A DNA stretch of 64,000 nucleotides from Atopsyche davidsoni (lineage: Eukaryota; Arthropoda; Insecta; Trichoptera; Hydrobiosidae). The notes under the pieces were generated by a model, which saw only the letters and a list, made by a program, of their open reading frames with translations, ran no database searches and was not told where the DNA came from. The stretch is taken from NCBI GenBank assembly GCA_022113835.1, contig JAILWY010000010.1, positions 6,473,501-6,537,500 on the forward strand. The letters are read 5' to 3'. This document shows positions 30,641-44,900 of this stretch, piece after piece; within the stretch, counting starts at the first letter, position 1, and every line of letters starts with the position of its first letter. The position numbers and the translations under genes are program-made.

Positions 30641-33600
30641 AATACCTTTGTGTTATATATTATGTTAAAGTACTATAAACTTATATGTAAATGACAACAT
30701 TTCTTCACAATCGTTAAATGTTATAAATTTATTTATTATAAATTATAAATATATATATTATTATCTAAAGCTGTTTGAAGTTTAAACAATTTTATAGTGT
30801 TTAAGTTTGCTGTATAAATTTGATTCATATTCAGTGAGTTTTTTGAAACTTAGTTTCAATATCAAAAGCGCATAATTATATCTTGCAAATAGGTCAAACG
30901 GACTTATTTTATTCCACACTTAAATACAAAGGAAGTCTGTTCAAAAAATAACTACTGTGTTCAAATAACTAATTTTACCCAGTCTTTATTTAAACATTTT
31001 TTTGTATCTGTCTCATTACTTTGTCTAGAGTGGATATAATATGTTTTATTTTAATATAAGCTTACTGTACAAATTTAAATTAACAATGATTTATTTTCAA
31101 TATTTTCACCCATATAAGTATGTTTTAAATACAACATTACTTATAGTAATAAATACGATTCACATGAATCGAGAAAAGTTTTTTTATGTATTTTACTCGT
31201 TGTTTCGTGTGTGAATCGACTACTTTTTATTAATTAAATTAACTCTTTACTTTACATTGTATTATGAAATTTATTTTTGTTATTCTTAATCATTATATAT
31301 TTGTATAAACTTAACTTATGTCATAAATAAATAAATATAACTAAGCATTTTGTAATTGAATTTATTTACTTTCTTAAATCTCCCTTTGTAAAACATTTAC
31401 AAAACCTAAAAATAAAACAAAAAGCTCTTATCCCAACATTAAGTAGCTACCAAAATACTTCTAAAGTAATACTAGATCAGAATTCTAAGAACTTTTACAA
31501 GTAACAAGTACTTTCTCAATAATTACTAACATGAAATAAAAAACGACGTAAATCAAAGCACCTCGTAATTTTTGAATGTCTATTTATTCAAGAAAAGTAT
31601 TATTGGTGCCTTATTTCAATTGATTGTAATTTTAACTTTTAAGGTTCAAATATATTGTGGAAAAATGTCAAAATAAAGTGGAATGCCGTGACCCCTCAAC
31701 AAATTACAAAATAGAGTATAAATCTAAAATAAAAATAATATTTGGGGTTTATTTAATAAATACCAGTAAAACTTATTCATTGCGACAGAGCAATCGTTGT
31801 TTTATTTCAAATAAGAGTTTTTATTAGAAAAAAATGAACATACATTAAATCTTTAAATATAATTCAATGTTAGATTGATAGATATCTCTAAAATAAAGCC
31901 AGCTTCTATTTGGGGGTGCATGTCTTGGCAGCCACTGTCTGTATCAGAAGAGAAGATGTTAGGTAAAGACTTGGAGTAAATAAACGTGTGACGTAACCAG
32001 CTTACTCTGGGTTTCGATAATGCACCATAATAGATTTAGTGAGATTCTAACCAACAGATCTCTCTATAAAAGCACGTTAATAGAAATTAAGTTACACCGC
32101 CAGTAAACCAAGGATCTTGACACTATAAAAAATGGAGACCTGACAAAAATTTCCATCGCCCTGAAATATTGTGAAAAGAAATAAACTGCAATAGTTCTTA
32201 TTATAATAGTAACATAGCTTATGATAATAATTAAAAAGTGAAAACATTTATCCCTTGAAACTATATGAATTCTATTGAACACACATTCAAAGATAATGTC
32301 GTATTTTATACATGATTTAATACGTATACAAATATGTATTTTATAAAAGGAAAGTTTTTTTAAGGAAACGCTTGGCTTCTTCTTCAGGAAAAATTTTTCT
32401 CAATTAATATGTGTAAATATATTTTTATCATTTGAGATCGTATCGTGTGCCATAGCTTTTGAAATGATACTGCTAAAAGCTGATGGTATCCATGAGACCA
32501 TGAGAATTAATGGATGGATCAAGTGCCGAAACCACACGGCAGGGGCTTACTATTGAACGCTTCAAATGAGACTACTTAAGGATGTTTAAAAGGCCAACCC
32601 ATCTTTCTGTAAGGGTTTTATTTAAACTTACAAATATGAGGAATATTGTTCTTAGAGTCTGCTTCATGACAAGTTTGTGGGCAATTCTAATGATTAACTT
32701 CTAGATATAAATGATACACATACTAAAGTTTGACTAATGTTTGTTTCCTTTAAATATACAGATCAATCATAAAAAAATATGGAATTGTGCAATTAGTATC
32801 TAAAATATGTTATATTTTATTCATTGTGAAATGCGATGAAACTTTTACAAGTATTTAATTTAAATATCGCTCAGAATAACTTTAGTTAAATAAAAGTTAT
32901 TTGACCAAATTAAGAATCTAGTATTATGTAGACTCAAGCCGATTGAAATTTTATATCGCATTACATAGTGTCTTAAAATAAATATCGATTTCTAATACAA
33001 GTGTTCTGCAATATATTTATTTACCAGTAATACCTATATATTTTATATCCAATAAAATAGAAAGTTTTTTATATAAAGGTGATATAATGATAAAAAAAGA
33101 AGCAGTTGATCCAAATATATGCATTTTTATCTGCAATTAAAATAAACTACTAATTTATATGTTTTTTAAAGATGATTTTTTCAGACCATCTTTGAAATAA
33201 TACTCAAGTTAGCTTGATAAGAAGCAAACTCTCCTTTGAATTGAATGAATCTCTTTAGATTATAAAAATGCTATGGCTCAACTTCAAATTTAAGCAACAC
33301 AAATTTATTCATGAGTCGCTTCCTGACTTTGAATTCACAGAGGGCTCTAGTCTATCCTTGGATTTTTACGGTGAAGGGGATAAATTTAAATTTCTATTGA
33401 CACATGAGAACACCGGGAAAAAAAACTTTTTTATTTAACGTTTCAATTTTTTGCAAGCATTTCTAAACGCAAAAAATTACTTTTTATGAATTATATCATA
33501 ACAGAAGTAACATTAATTTTATAATATTATTTTCTGTTGGTTGATTTTAATATTGTAATATAAGTACGCAAAAAATTTTTATCACGAATATATTTTTTTA

Positions 33601-36434
33601 TATTATATTTTAAACACGAAAAAATATAGAATATGTCATGAGACGAAAAAATATTTCGTGGTTTTTAAAACCAACCACAAGAACATCAAAAATAATAGGA
33701 CCCAATGTCTGTGCATGACATGTTCTGAGATTATAAACAGTTTACGAGTAATTGAAAAAAAAACAAATAACATAACTAGGAAAAATATTTTAACTTTATT
33801 TTCATGAATTAAAGCATATTATGTACACTTCGCGTCTATTTTCCAAATTAACACTTGTTGACACTCAATCAGTTTTGATTTAAAGTACGTTTTAAAATTT
33901 ACTTTGATGGATACATTACATTTTTAAATGGAGTCAACTAGTAAAAATATTAGTTTTACGAAAACAACCAATTTTTACAGATTTTCCTCGTATTTACGAG
34001 AGGGTCAACTTTAAATAAATCAACGCTTTTAACTATTTATTATTAAAAATTAGATAACATTAAAAATATACATAATATTTTAATTCACCAACAAATAATT
34101 ATGTTTTTTTTTCAATTTTGAGCCTATGTTTTTAGAAAACTTCATGTATAGTAACATTATCTTAAGCATTAGTCAAAAAAAATTTTCAAACTCATTATAT
34201 CCATCAATGTGCAAACGTCAAAAAAAGTACTGAAATACAAAAAACTTTTCACTAACTTTTTGTTGTTGTTACTAATTAATAACAAATGACATTTATAAAT
34301 GTTGCAAATGAACTTGCAACGGCAAAAAACACAGCTTGTGTATATTTTTTCTCTTTATTTGATAGAACACATCATTATACCTTAACGCATACTTATAGAT
34401 AGATTTATCTCGAATAATCCCGATGATGGATCGATTTGTCAACCCATGTTATGTATGACAGATAGTGTCTTGTTAACTGGAAACTAAGGTATAGGATGAC
34501 CCTGCGTACTGAACTTCGATCCATCGGATGACAAGACCTTAACAATTATGGAGCTACAGTGCAAGTAGTACATACAAAAATACTTCAAATTACAAAAAAA
34601 ATTAAACATGGAGTGTTACAAAATTTTCTAAAATAATACATCAATTGCGTATAATTTTGCTATATTTATAATTGTGAAACTTTCCCTTTTCCAAGCCCTA
34701 AAAAAATTTCCAATCAGCAATTTTTGTATCAATATATTCCATTTTTCAGAATCAATATGGAAAGTAACAAAATATCACAAAAATATAGCATCGGAAACAC
34801 AGGAATGCAGCGTTAATAAAAGACGTCACATACAAACGCATAAAATTTCGAGAAAATTCCGAGAAAAAATTTGACGGGGTGACTATTTTGTATCATTATT
34901 TAAACTTCAGAAATCTTTCTGGGGTCAATAATTAGAACACTTATTAAAAATTCAGCCATATAAACGTAAATTAAAATGGAATTCCACCAAGTACTCTCTT
35001 GTATTGATTACTTGAATTTAAAAATACTTAATCGATAGATATTTTTATTTCTTATTAAATGAACTTCATATTTTCACTGACCAACAAGTTTATTAAGTTG
35101 AATTGAAAAAATATCAATAAGTTTATCTCACTTCTATGTTACAAAAATGTCGGGTCACTGAATAATTTTTTTTTTTTAAATTTTAAATTGAATCTTCACA
35201 AACACGAATCACGGGTCCATATTGTCGTTCTTCATATAAATAAATGCAATTTTACTTTAAATCTCTTGAATTATTTTTTGCTAGCTTAAATAGTACAATA
35301 TTCAATATATTATAAAAATATGTTGTTACAATGAATAACATTGGAGGGCTTGATGGGCCTTCGGTTTAAAAAAATGGTGTTTAGGCTATTTATAGGCTCT
35401 CAGAACTAAAAAAAAGTACCATCGGCTTTTTTAGTAATAATAAGCAATATTCCTTACATTTTTCACTTTACAATGACCTCTTCTAAGTACCAGACCATGC
35501 TTCCTACCCAAAATCGGTTTTTTATTTGTATTTTCCATATATTACTATGCTTCACTTTCTACTTGTGAATCATAATATTTTAGTGTATTATTAAAGTAAT
35601 TCTGTGTTTAATTAAATATATAAAAGTGAGAAATTTGAAAATTATTTTCAATATAACAGTGAAGACTTATGAAATACCGACTTGTTTGTTGTTTGTTCAA
35701 ATTCAAACCTATAAGAGATCATATTTCACCTATAATTGAAAAATTCTTGCTGCGCGAAAAATGTGTGATTTATTTTCATTGATATACAGGTTTATAATTT
35801 TCAATAAAACATTCAATCAAATAAATGCAAAAATTTTCCGCGTAAATTCAAGCTTTTCCATTTCTGTAATTAATTCTTCTTTTTTAAAAGTTAGGGTTGT
35901 TATTTACGACCCTTTTTTTCCAAACTGAAATATTTCTTTCGAAAAGGCAATCTAAAAAAAAAGTTCCCAACATTTCCAAGGATTAGATGCCCAAAACTAT
36001 CCTTCATTATCTATTAATGTGTTTAAACATGAAATTTATTTCTCATTAAATTATAAGAAAAATTTCAGAACATTATAATTTAAAGAGAATTATAACAAAT
36101 ACTTTTAAAAATTACTTTATATTTTTTTGTGAAAGTGGAAATATTTTATGTAAAAATAAACGGGTGGTTATAATAAGAAATAATGTTAAATCAAACCAGG
36201 TTTAATAAAAAAAATTAAATATTACAATAAATGAGAGCGGTCGTTCAATGTCGTTCTTCCATTAAATTAAAAACAATATTTTGTTAAAAAATGTATTTAT
36301 TTTTTAATAATATACTTTTAATTACTGTTTTACAAAACTTTTGTTCTCTCAAGCGTTATAAATCCCAATAGAAATACTACTCTACTATAAATTTCTTACC
36401 TACCATTATTTTTTACAGTGATCGATAGGTAATA
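30641..36434. other. Long AT-rich interval, no gene recognised
   Basis: Extremely AT-rich with homopolymer runs. All frames over 60 codons (for example 32064-32282 minus, 34674-34874 plus) are low-complexity and match no family. No RNA gene, TIR or LTR was seen. Confidence 0.5.
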
Positions 36435-36523
36435 AAATATAATAATAGAATAATTTTCTAGCGTATGGATTCATATTGACAAATATGAATCCATACGCTA
36501 GAAAATTATTCTAATGTTATATT
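36435..36523. repeat. Perfect palindrome, 31-bp arms
   Basis: Arms 36447-36477 and 36482-36512 (AGAATAATTTTCTAGCGTAT... and its exact complement) flank a 4-nt loop (gaca). The pairing extends imperfectly to about 36435-36523. The complete identity of the arms implies recent origin or selection. It could be a tiny foldback element, a hairpin-RNA gene or an assembly artefact. Confidence 0.8.
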
Positions 36524-36529
36524 AATAGA

Positions 36530-39500
36530 CTTAATCCACTGTCTGTTCTCTGAAGGCTGTCATAGGGACTAAGGGAATTGGCATAGAACTTAATGTAATT
36601 TTAGAATAGATTGAATCTGTTTCACACGTAAATTCAACAAAGCAACTATTTCAATAGACGCATGCTGGCTTTTAACATCAGCGCCTTGTACTTCTCGCAT
36701 TCCACAAAACTAACTATTATAATGAGAGACCTTTTTTCCACATAAATTCAGTTTTTTTCTTCTATATTTATCGCTAAAAATGACACTAAAAAAACGAATA
36801 TATGAATAAAAAGTCTTTTTAACTGCCAATTATCGCAAATTCTATTCATTCTCGCACAGAGACCCTTAAAATTGGAAGATACTTTTAAAAGTATAAAGCA
36901 GCATACAAATAATAAATATATAAAAAATTGAAAATATAAATTCGTTCGTTTTAATAAAGGTCCATTTTGGCCACAAAGGCTTGTTTGGGCTAAGTTCTCG
37001 TTGCGTTATTCTGCAGTGTTAAAGTATAAATATCACGCATTGTTCCATGAAGCGATGGCGCCTTTGCTGCAAATATAGGATCTAGATTATTATAGAGAAG
37101 CCGGTGCGAGGGGTAGAGGGCCGTTTCTGAATACTACGAGAGAAGCATGAAAGTAAGGGATGAGCTAGAGAGACAACGCAAGTATCTTTCGGTAGGTTTT
37201 CTATATTTTCCTATGGAATAAATCAGTATAATATAGTGAATAGTACAATGAATAAAAGAGAAAAAACCAGTGAAGAGTACATCAGAAATTTCCTCCATTG
37301 ACTACGAATGCAATACACTGAAGGCGATAAGCGTAGAGAAAATTTCAAGGAAGGTCTACCAACAGCAAAAAGTGCGGCTTGTGCCTATTTATTAAGAGAT
37401 GGTGCACGAATGTAAACGAGGGTGAGGGTGCACCCTCAAGGCTGTAATACTCGACCAGTGTCCGTCCATAAAATGCATAAACATGCGTTGAATACTTGCT
37501 GTCGTATATATAGTAATAAAAGTACAATCACCATCGCTTGGAGCAATATAGAAATCCCTTTGAATTCAAGGGCGGTTCCAAAAATGAAGTTAGAAAAATT
37601 ACAGATACTCGTATGCCTTTTAAATAAAATATTTTTTGACAGCTGAGTAGTTGTCTAAAAGTTGTTTCTTTTTCATTTACTTGTGTTAATTTAGATTTTA
37701 GTTTAAGATTTGCGTCTCTCACAGAGACTTATTTCCATCACCATACTCATAGTTTATAAAAAGATCACTAAGATAATAATAATAAAATAGGGAAATAAAA
37801 TGTTTGTATGCGTAATTTTAATTAATTTTCATTGCGATATTATTATAATAATAAGCTATTTTTTTAAAAGACTATAACTTTAAATTAATTACAAATTATA
37901 AAAGGAAATTCGATCCAACAAAATATACATCTCTCTTATCGTACAAATTCTTTACATTTTAAATTAAAGCTGATCATACGAGTAAGCCTCACAGTAGTAT
38001 TAGTCGCTTTTATAAATTTAATATCGTTTCTCTGTGCAAAGTCGCTCTGGCTCAAAATTATAATAATCATATTGAACATAGGTAGAGTGCCTTATCCTTG
38101 CAAAGGACTTGTCAGTCTATATTGATGTGCTAGACATATGAGAAGGAACTTTCTAGCGAGAGCGGGCGTTATTATAACCATACTCAAGCCAGGCGGATAT
38201 TTCAGTTCATCTTCAAGAAAATATTTTCTTCCGTGTATTATACATTCCAGTAAAGAAACATCATAATATAAATATCTACATCAAAGACTAGAAATATATA
38301 GCTACAATTGATATTTGTTTGATATATAAATGTACATTTTTTTTTTCATCTTATTAACATCGTTGTTTAAACAATACAATGTCTACTTTCACATCGATAC
38401 AAATCATATTTGACCTATACGAGAGAGATATGAGTCATACCAAATCCATTTACGATTTCTTAACTCAGGAATACCAATGACGAACTCTAAACAGAGCTAA
38501 AGAGTAATTTAAAATTATACTTATAATGTATTTATACATAAATGTGATAACATATTTACTTCAGACTGGTGAAAATTTAATAACCCTTTATTTCGTGTTT
38601 TAAGGGCTTCGTCATGTCTGAAAAATCTCTTAAATAGTAAAAATAATTCTCTTAATTGATTATTATTATATTTTTGGATATTTTTTTAATAGGGTGCGTG
38701 AACCTTATTTTTAGAAACTTAAACTTGAGTTAGCGGTTTTAAAAAAACTTTTGCCCCAAACCGATTTCAATGAACTGACTTGTGACTCAAAAACTTGTGA
38801 AACATTAATATTGTTACTTAAATAAGTAACGTAACCTTAATGCCCATTTTGTACTCTAAAGTGAAATAATATATAATTTATTAAACCAAAAATAATAATC
38901 CTTCATTCAAAATTAACACAGAGGCATTGTGATCAACAAGTAAGCGCACAATTTGTTAAAAAGCTAATCATATTCCATTTTTTAGACGATTTGACTTCAA
39001 TCATTTGGACTTATACCCATGATGAGGTATTTGAATAAAAGGATTTATAATATCTACTAATATGCATTAAATATCAAAAAATTGAGATGTAAAAGAAACT
39101 TTGTGAAGTCGTTAATTTTACGAACCAAAATTTACTGGTTATAAAAAAAATGAAAAGGATGGTTTCGAGTTATAATGAATTCAAATCTTTAACCCTGTCA
39201 TAACCGCCCTACCGTAATAAAATAACAATTGCGTAACTTTCAAGAAGTGAACCATAATATCTTTAATGAAAGAATCGTAGATATAACGGGTTATGTGACA
39301 TTTTATTTATAAATCTTTACGACGTAGCGAATACTCCGTACGTTAGTCCAGAAAAGTAGTGGGAAATGTAATGTGTAATCGATTCCATAAAAACAAACGG
39401 TATTTACTTTCTGAGAAAAATAAAGATCAGGTGTTTACTGTTTTCTTTGTCGAATCATGTTTATCTTTCTATTCAACTCGTGTTCATTTACCCATCAACG

Positions 39501-41440
39501 TAGGAGGCAAAAGCTTTCGTGATAAATTTAAATATCTTCATCACATATTTTCTTTTCAATATGCTCATAAGATACAAATTGATTAATCGTGTTACACAGA
39601 GATTTAATATTTAACGATGACTCGAATTTTTTATTTATTTTATAAATGTTTTGACGTGTATAAATATTAAATATGAAACTAAAGAAAGAACGAAAAAATA
39701 TATACGATATATATAATTTAATCATTTACCATAAAAATAACTATGCTTAACTTCTTTTCAAAAATGTTAGAAATAATTTTTAACAGAATCATGATAATTT
39801 ATAATAGATGGTATTTACTTTGTATTATTAATAGACTTACTGCAGAGAATGCAATGAACGGTTTATGTATTCCGATAGGTGACATCAATATATTCCCGTG
39901 ATAGAAGATAATACGGTCGACAATTGAATTCCCAAGCCGCCGGCGCCATCAGACCACACAATTTCTCCACAAGTCTCTCAATTTCGCTAAGATAATGCAA
40001 GCCAACCTCAAATATTCAATTGATTTAATCAGTGCTTGTTTTAATTTGAAGATCGAATATATATTTGACGTATTTAAATTATTTTATTTTACACGACTAT
40101 TTTAGATACACGAGAATTACCAAGCATCGAAGAAATCACTTGAGAATTTTGACGTAAAAGGAGGTCGAGGTGATGCAATGAATAGAAATAACTTCTGGAT
40201 AATCTAAATATTGTATTATATGTAAGTCTCATCCAAAACTACAAAATAATTTACTTTTACTGTTTTTGAAACTTAAACGTTGGCATTAATACTTGATAGG
40301 TGAAAATCTCTTTATTGAATGATTACTTATTTAAACTCGATTTTTGCCCGTTTTTATATGCAAAATATAGTGCTTACTGAACAAATTTAATTTTCCGTCG
40401 ACGAATTATTATTCAGATATTATTCATTTGTTACTTTGATTATATTCTACGAGTATTATGATGCTCGGTAGTACTTTTATAAGTTTGAGATAATTACTAA
40501 TGGATTAATTTCGTATTTTTAGATTCCAGGATAGTTGTTTTATGAATTTTTCGCATGTTAAAAATACATAAATGGTCACAACATATTTTATAAATTTTAA
40601 TTAATACCAAAAAATATCAAAGACCTTTTCCGTAAAATCGTCATCGTAAGAGAAACCAGAGTATTTGCGAACAAATATGGTACGGTAAAAATTAATTCAA
40701 ATAAAAATACATTAACAAATCATAAAATAGAGTTCAGCTCGCAAAAACGGTCCAGTGTTTACAAAATCAATTTCATTTTGTTGAAGGTTATATGGATTTA
40801 ATTTTTGATAAAATGCAGAAAGAGAAAAAACCACATCAAAGCTACTTTTATAAAGCACGTTTATATTTAGTACAATAATAATTTTAGAGTACATTTAAAA
40901 TATATACAATTTTAGAATATATTATATATACAACATCAGAATATCTATCAAATGCTAAACGAATCTGTATTCAAAACCTTCTCATCGTATTTTCTTACTC
41001 AAAATGTATGGAAAAAAAACAACTTAAATAATTACATTAATCACCGCTATAGCCACCTCTACTTGGCCAGGTACATTAATATTAGAGTTGATTTAAATTC
41101 CGGAGGGCTAGATTCAGCTGTCAAGACGGCGGAGTCTACCGTAGACTTCGGCAATCATCAATAATTTGTGTATATGATGGTAAACTATTCATTCTGCGAG
41201 GAATCAATCTCGATCACTCATCGCCGTGCTTCCGGCGAGGCTCTGTGTCGCTAGGTCTCACGAGCAGAACTACCCCTAGAAATTAGAGCCAAGATCAAAA
41301 TTTACGTTAAAATCAACATGTTTTCTAGTTTCAAACATATCGGTTTTTAAAGAAACAAAAAACAGTCCGTAGCTTAATTGTTTGGTATATTATTGATTTT
41401 TGTGAAGACCGTCTCACAAGAAGTACGATTTTGCATATAC
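36530..41440. other. AT-rich interval, no gene recognised
   Basis: No supported gene. Patches of average GC content at 37040-37150, 38100-38190 and 39895-39990 have no long frame, splice-site pair or repeat structure that I can interpret. Confidence 0.45.
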
Positions 41441-41452
41441 AGGTTTGATTGA

Positions 41453-41782
41453 TTGATAATGATTAAGTACATTTTTTCAAATATTGAAAATTGATTAAAG
41501 AAACTCTTAGAAAAATATCATCGTACTCAAGCTTACATGGCAGGTGCATTAATATATTTAATTAATTTAATTGGCATAATAAGTACGTTGTTTCATTTAT
41601 AGGATATGATTGTTAAAAATTCTTGCCTAGTACTAGTGATTCGTTAGCATAATTGGTAATGCACCTGCCATGTAAGCTTGGGGATGTGGGTTTCGAATCC
41701 CGCACAAATCACGATGATATTTTTCTAAGAGTTTCTTTAATCAATTTTCAATATTTGAAAAAATGTACTTAATCATTATCAA
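41453..41782. mobile_element. Foldback element with tRNA-like segment
   Basis: Left arm 41453-41553 (from ttgataatgattaagtac) is nearly the exact reverse complement of right arm 41657-41782. The arms are about 100 bp and separated by about 100 bp. The right arm has about 25 extra bases (ggatgtgggtttcgaatccc) holding the T-arm of a tRNA-like sequence; the left arm lacks them. Probably a tRNA-derived element (SINE-like) duplicated head to head. GC-richer patches lie on both sides (41195-41290 and 41885-41990). Confidence 0.7.
41636..41712 (+). tRNA. tRNA-like sequence (tRNA pseudogene or SINE head)
   Basis: The ends GTGATT / AATCAC form an acceptor-type stem. An A-box-like TAGCATAATTGGTAATGC and a B-box GGTTTCGAATCCC are spaced as in a tRNA. 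The anticodon arm can be drawn as CCTGC-CATGTAA-GCTTG (anticodon TGT, threonine-like), but its 3' side no longer pairs, U33 is replaced and the T loop is one base too long. A working tRNA is unlikely. It could serve as a pol III promoter of a SINE. Confidence 0.5.
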
Positions 41783-41989
41783 TGAATTGTTTGGCATCAA
41801 TGTTTTTAATTTACGGAAACGCGTTTTTCATTTTGAAGTCTAAATTTGGAGTGGTTTTCGGATTGAAATCATAATGATTTTTCGTGGCTTGCGGCACGTC
41901 GCAACCGCAGCTCCTCGCCGGTGCTTTTCACAAATAACGAGTACGTCTCGTTCGGGGCGGAAAGCTAAGAGTGGCTGAATAAAGCATAA

Positions 41990-44900
41990 TTATTTGACTT
42001 TTGCAACAAGAGCTTGAACCTCATTACTCCGGTTTAATAAATTATAATTCCACGTACCAAGTGTGTACTCACGTGTATATTTATCCGCCTAACAAACTTA
42101 AAAAGGAATTAAACAAGACTTTGTTTTGTCAATTTAATATGCCGCTTTTTGTTTGAATTGTCAAATTAATCCTACATAATATATAATATTACTATAGCTT
42201 TTTGCATTGTAATTTTTTTACTAAAGCTGTAAGCTACTTTACTAATGCTGTATGTGTGTATTATATGTATAATTCTCTTGCCAGTCAAAAGGACCAGAAT
42301 AGCACCGACTTGAAAATTTACCAGCTACATTGACATATTTGAATAAAGTTCAAAAGTGAATAATGGCATGTGAAACTTTCAAGATAAAAATACACCTGGA
42401 GTTACTTACAATACTCCAAGAGTCGAACGAAAAATGTAATTTCCCAAAATGATGCAAACTATCGATTTGCAATGCTATTTTTCACCAATATGTTTAGTTA
42501 AACACTTTTTAATCAATTTAATTTATTAACTTCTTAATGATATGAGAAATAATAAGAATAGTATGTCTTTTAATTGAGCGATTACAATTAAAAAAACAGA
42601 TCTGAATTTTCTTAAATTAAATTAAGGTGTAAAAAAAATTACCCAGGTATTTTCTTTTGACTCATTATCTTACACTATAAACTTATAGTTAGACGGAAAT
42701 ATTCAGTGTCGATGTGACGAACGTTAATAATGAAACCAAATGTATGCTAAATTGAAAGGGAGGAGTAAAATAACAGACCCTAAAATACCAAAACCTCCCC
42801 ATCAATATTGCATAACTTTAGTATGCATCCTCTGAAGGATTACATTGGTATAACTTATCCGGAAATAATCTTTGTGAAACTTTGAATAGGTCAACTAGTA
42901 CACGAGGGACTACCAGTCTTCAGATGTCTCAGCTGAAGCAATGCAGTGATCTTAGAATAAGCTTGCACCTTGACCTGAAGAGAATCTGTAAATACACTAA
43001 AGCTTTATAAGTTGCACAGAGCAAAGGTAACTTTGTCTAATAATATCTTTTATTTTTAACACCGCTTACAGTACTTCACGATATCTAATTATTTTGGTAT
43101 TAGCAAAGTTTATATTCTATTTTTAAGGTTTTCGAATCCTGCACTGTTATTTTCAATTATGACTATTAGATTTAGAAAAAGTGAACACCACTACTTTTTT
43201 CTGAAAGCATATTTATTTATAATTGAAATACTTTCTTTAAATTAGGTACAATTGTCAAAAATTGTACGACTCCAGGTTTAACTATCTACAATCCAATTCT
43301 GATTGTATTTCTTCAAATTTTCTCACTGTTAACTCTCTCGTGTCTTTTCAACTACTTTTATAGATATATATGTATATAATCGTTTTAATATAAATAAGAA
43401 GTAGTAGTGAAGTCCATAATGAATTCGATACTCTATTTACATTTCTATGAATTGATAGCTTAAATTGGGAAAACAGACGTTGATTTTCAATAATTTAAAT
43501 ATTTACAAAGTTGCTGTAACAACTATGTATATAGCTAACAAAAGCGGCCATATGAGAAAATAATGTACCTTTGTATCTGAAACATAATTCACGTCATGGC
43601 ATATTTGAAAAAATATTTTTTTTTCTAACGCCTTTTTGCGAAATCGAGGTGATCTAACCCTTATCATATATTATGTCTTTGTTCCTTAACGTACTCCAAT
43701 AAAATAGAAAATTACTTTTCGCCCAAAATAGACAAAATAGACTTTCCCGTCTAGTAGTCAAGGATGATGTATTTTAGAATGGAAAAAAAGGGATATTTTT
43801 GTCTCCAAATAGATTTTGAATTAAATTTGCATGTAAGGAGATCATGCCGAGTATTTTCAATGCAATATATATTTTATTTGGTGGGACTAAAGCCTTTAAT
43901 TTGAAAAAAATTACTGATTTAATTTTAAAAACTTATTAATAAAACTGTTTCGATTCAAAGTTTAATAATAGTACTTTGGTTTACTTTAGCACTAATATTT
44001 GTTATTAATAGGAATTTATTTTCGTTAACCAGTTAGAGCTGGAAGTCACGTCTAATTTTGCTTCTACAGAATCATATGAATAAAAATACCACCATTTAAA
44101 AAACGTTAACAATTTTTATTGCTTATCAATAAAACAATCAACTGATACAATCAATTGATTTATTATGATTATCGTAATGTGTAATCTTAGATGATTTTTT
44201 GGTGTGTTTGAAAAAAATAAACAAATAAATTATGATATAATTTAATAACAAATAAGTGATTTAAAAATCACATTTTATTTTTATCAAATTTTATTTATTA
44301 ATATTAGTGGAATATTTTATAAATTAATAGTTATATTTTTTTTAAATATTAATGTTCTATGAAATAAATTGCTTGCGTTAAGGCTAAATATCCTAAATCT
44401 TATGTGAAATCAGATTCACAAATGATCAGAGCTGAGTATTCTCTGAATCACTAATATCAAATCACGTAGACATTAAATTGTATTGCTTCAGTATAAATTT
44501 GAAACTGTATCCCAGCAGAATACATACAAAATATGCAATTAATAAAAAATAATTTAATACGTTTGTATCACCGACTTTTACATTTAACAAAATAAATAAT
44601 TTACTTTCTAAATTATTTACTTTAATTACGTTAAAGTGTAAATGACCTTTTTTATTGTTTATTAGAAACTAAAATAATTTATATTCTATTTATTAATCAT
44701 AACAAGTGTAAAAATACATAAGTTGTTGAGGTGTTCAAATATGCTTGAGATGGTATATATAATAGCAACATATCTTAAAGTTCTAACATTAAAAAATGCT
44801 AGAAGTATGGTCGTCAATAACGACGTAAGTATCTCTTTTATTAATTTTTATTGTGAGATTAATATTTATATCACCAATATTAAATTCAACATTTGACATT

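Noticed and set aside
41636..41712. Functional tRNA-Thr
   Set aside because: Anticodon stem mismatched, U33 replaced and T loop one base too long; better as a SINE head or tRNA relic.
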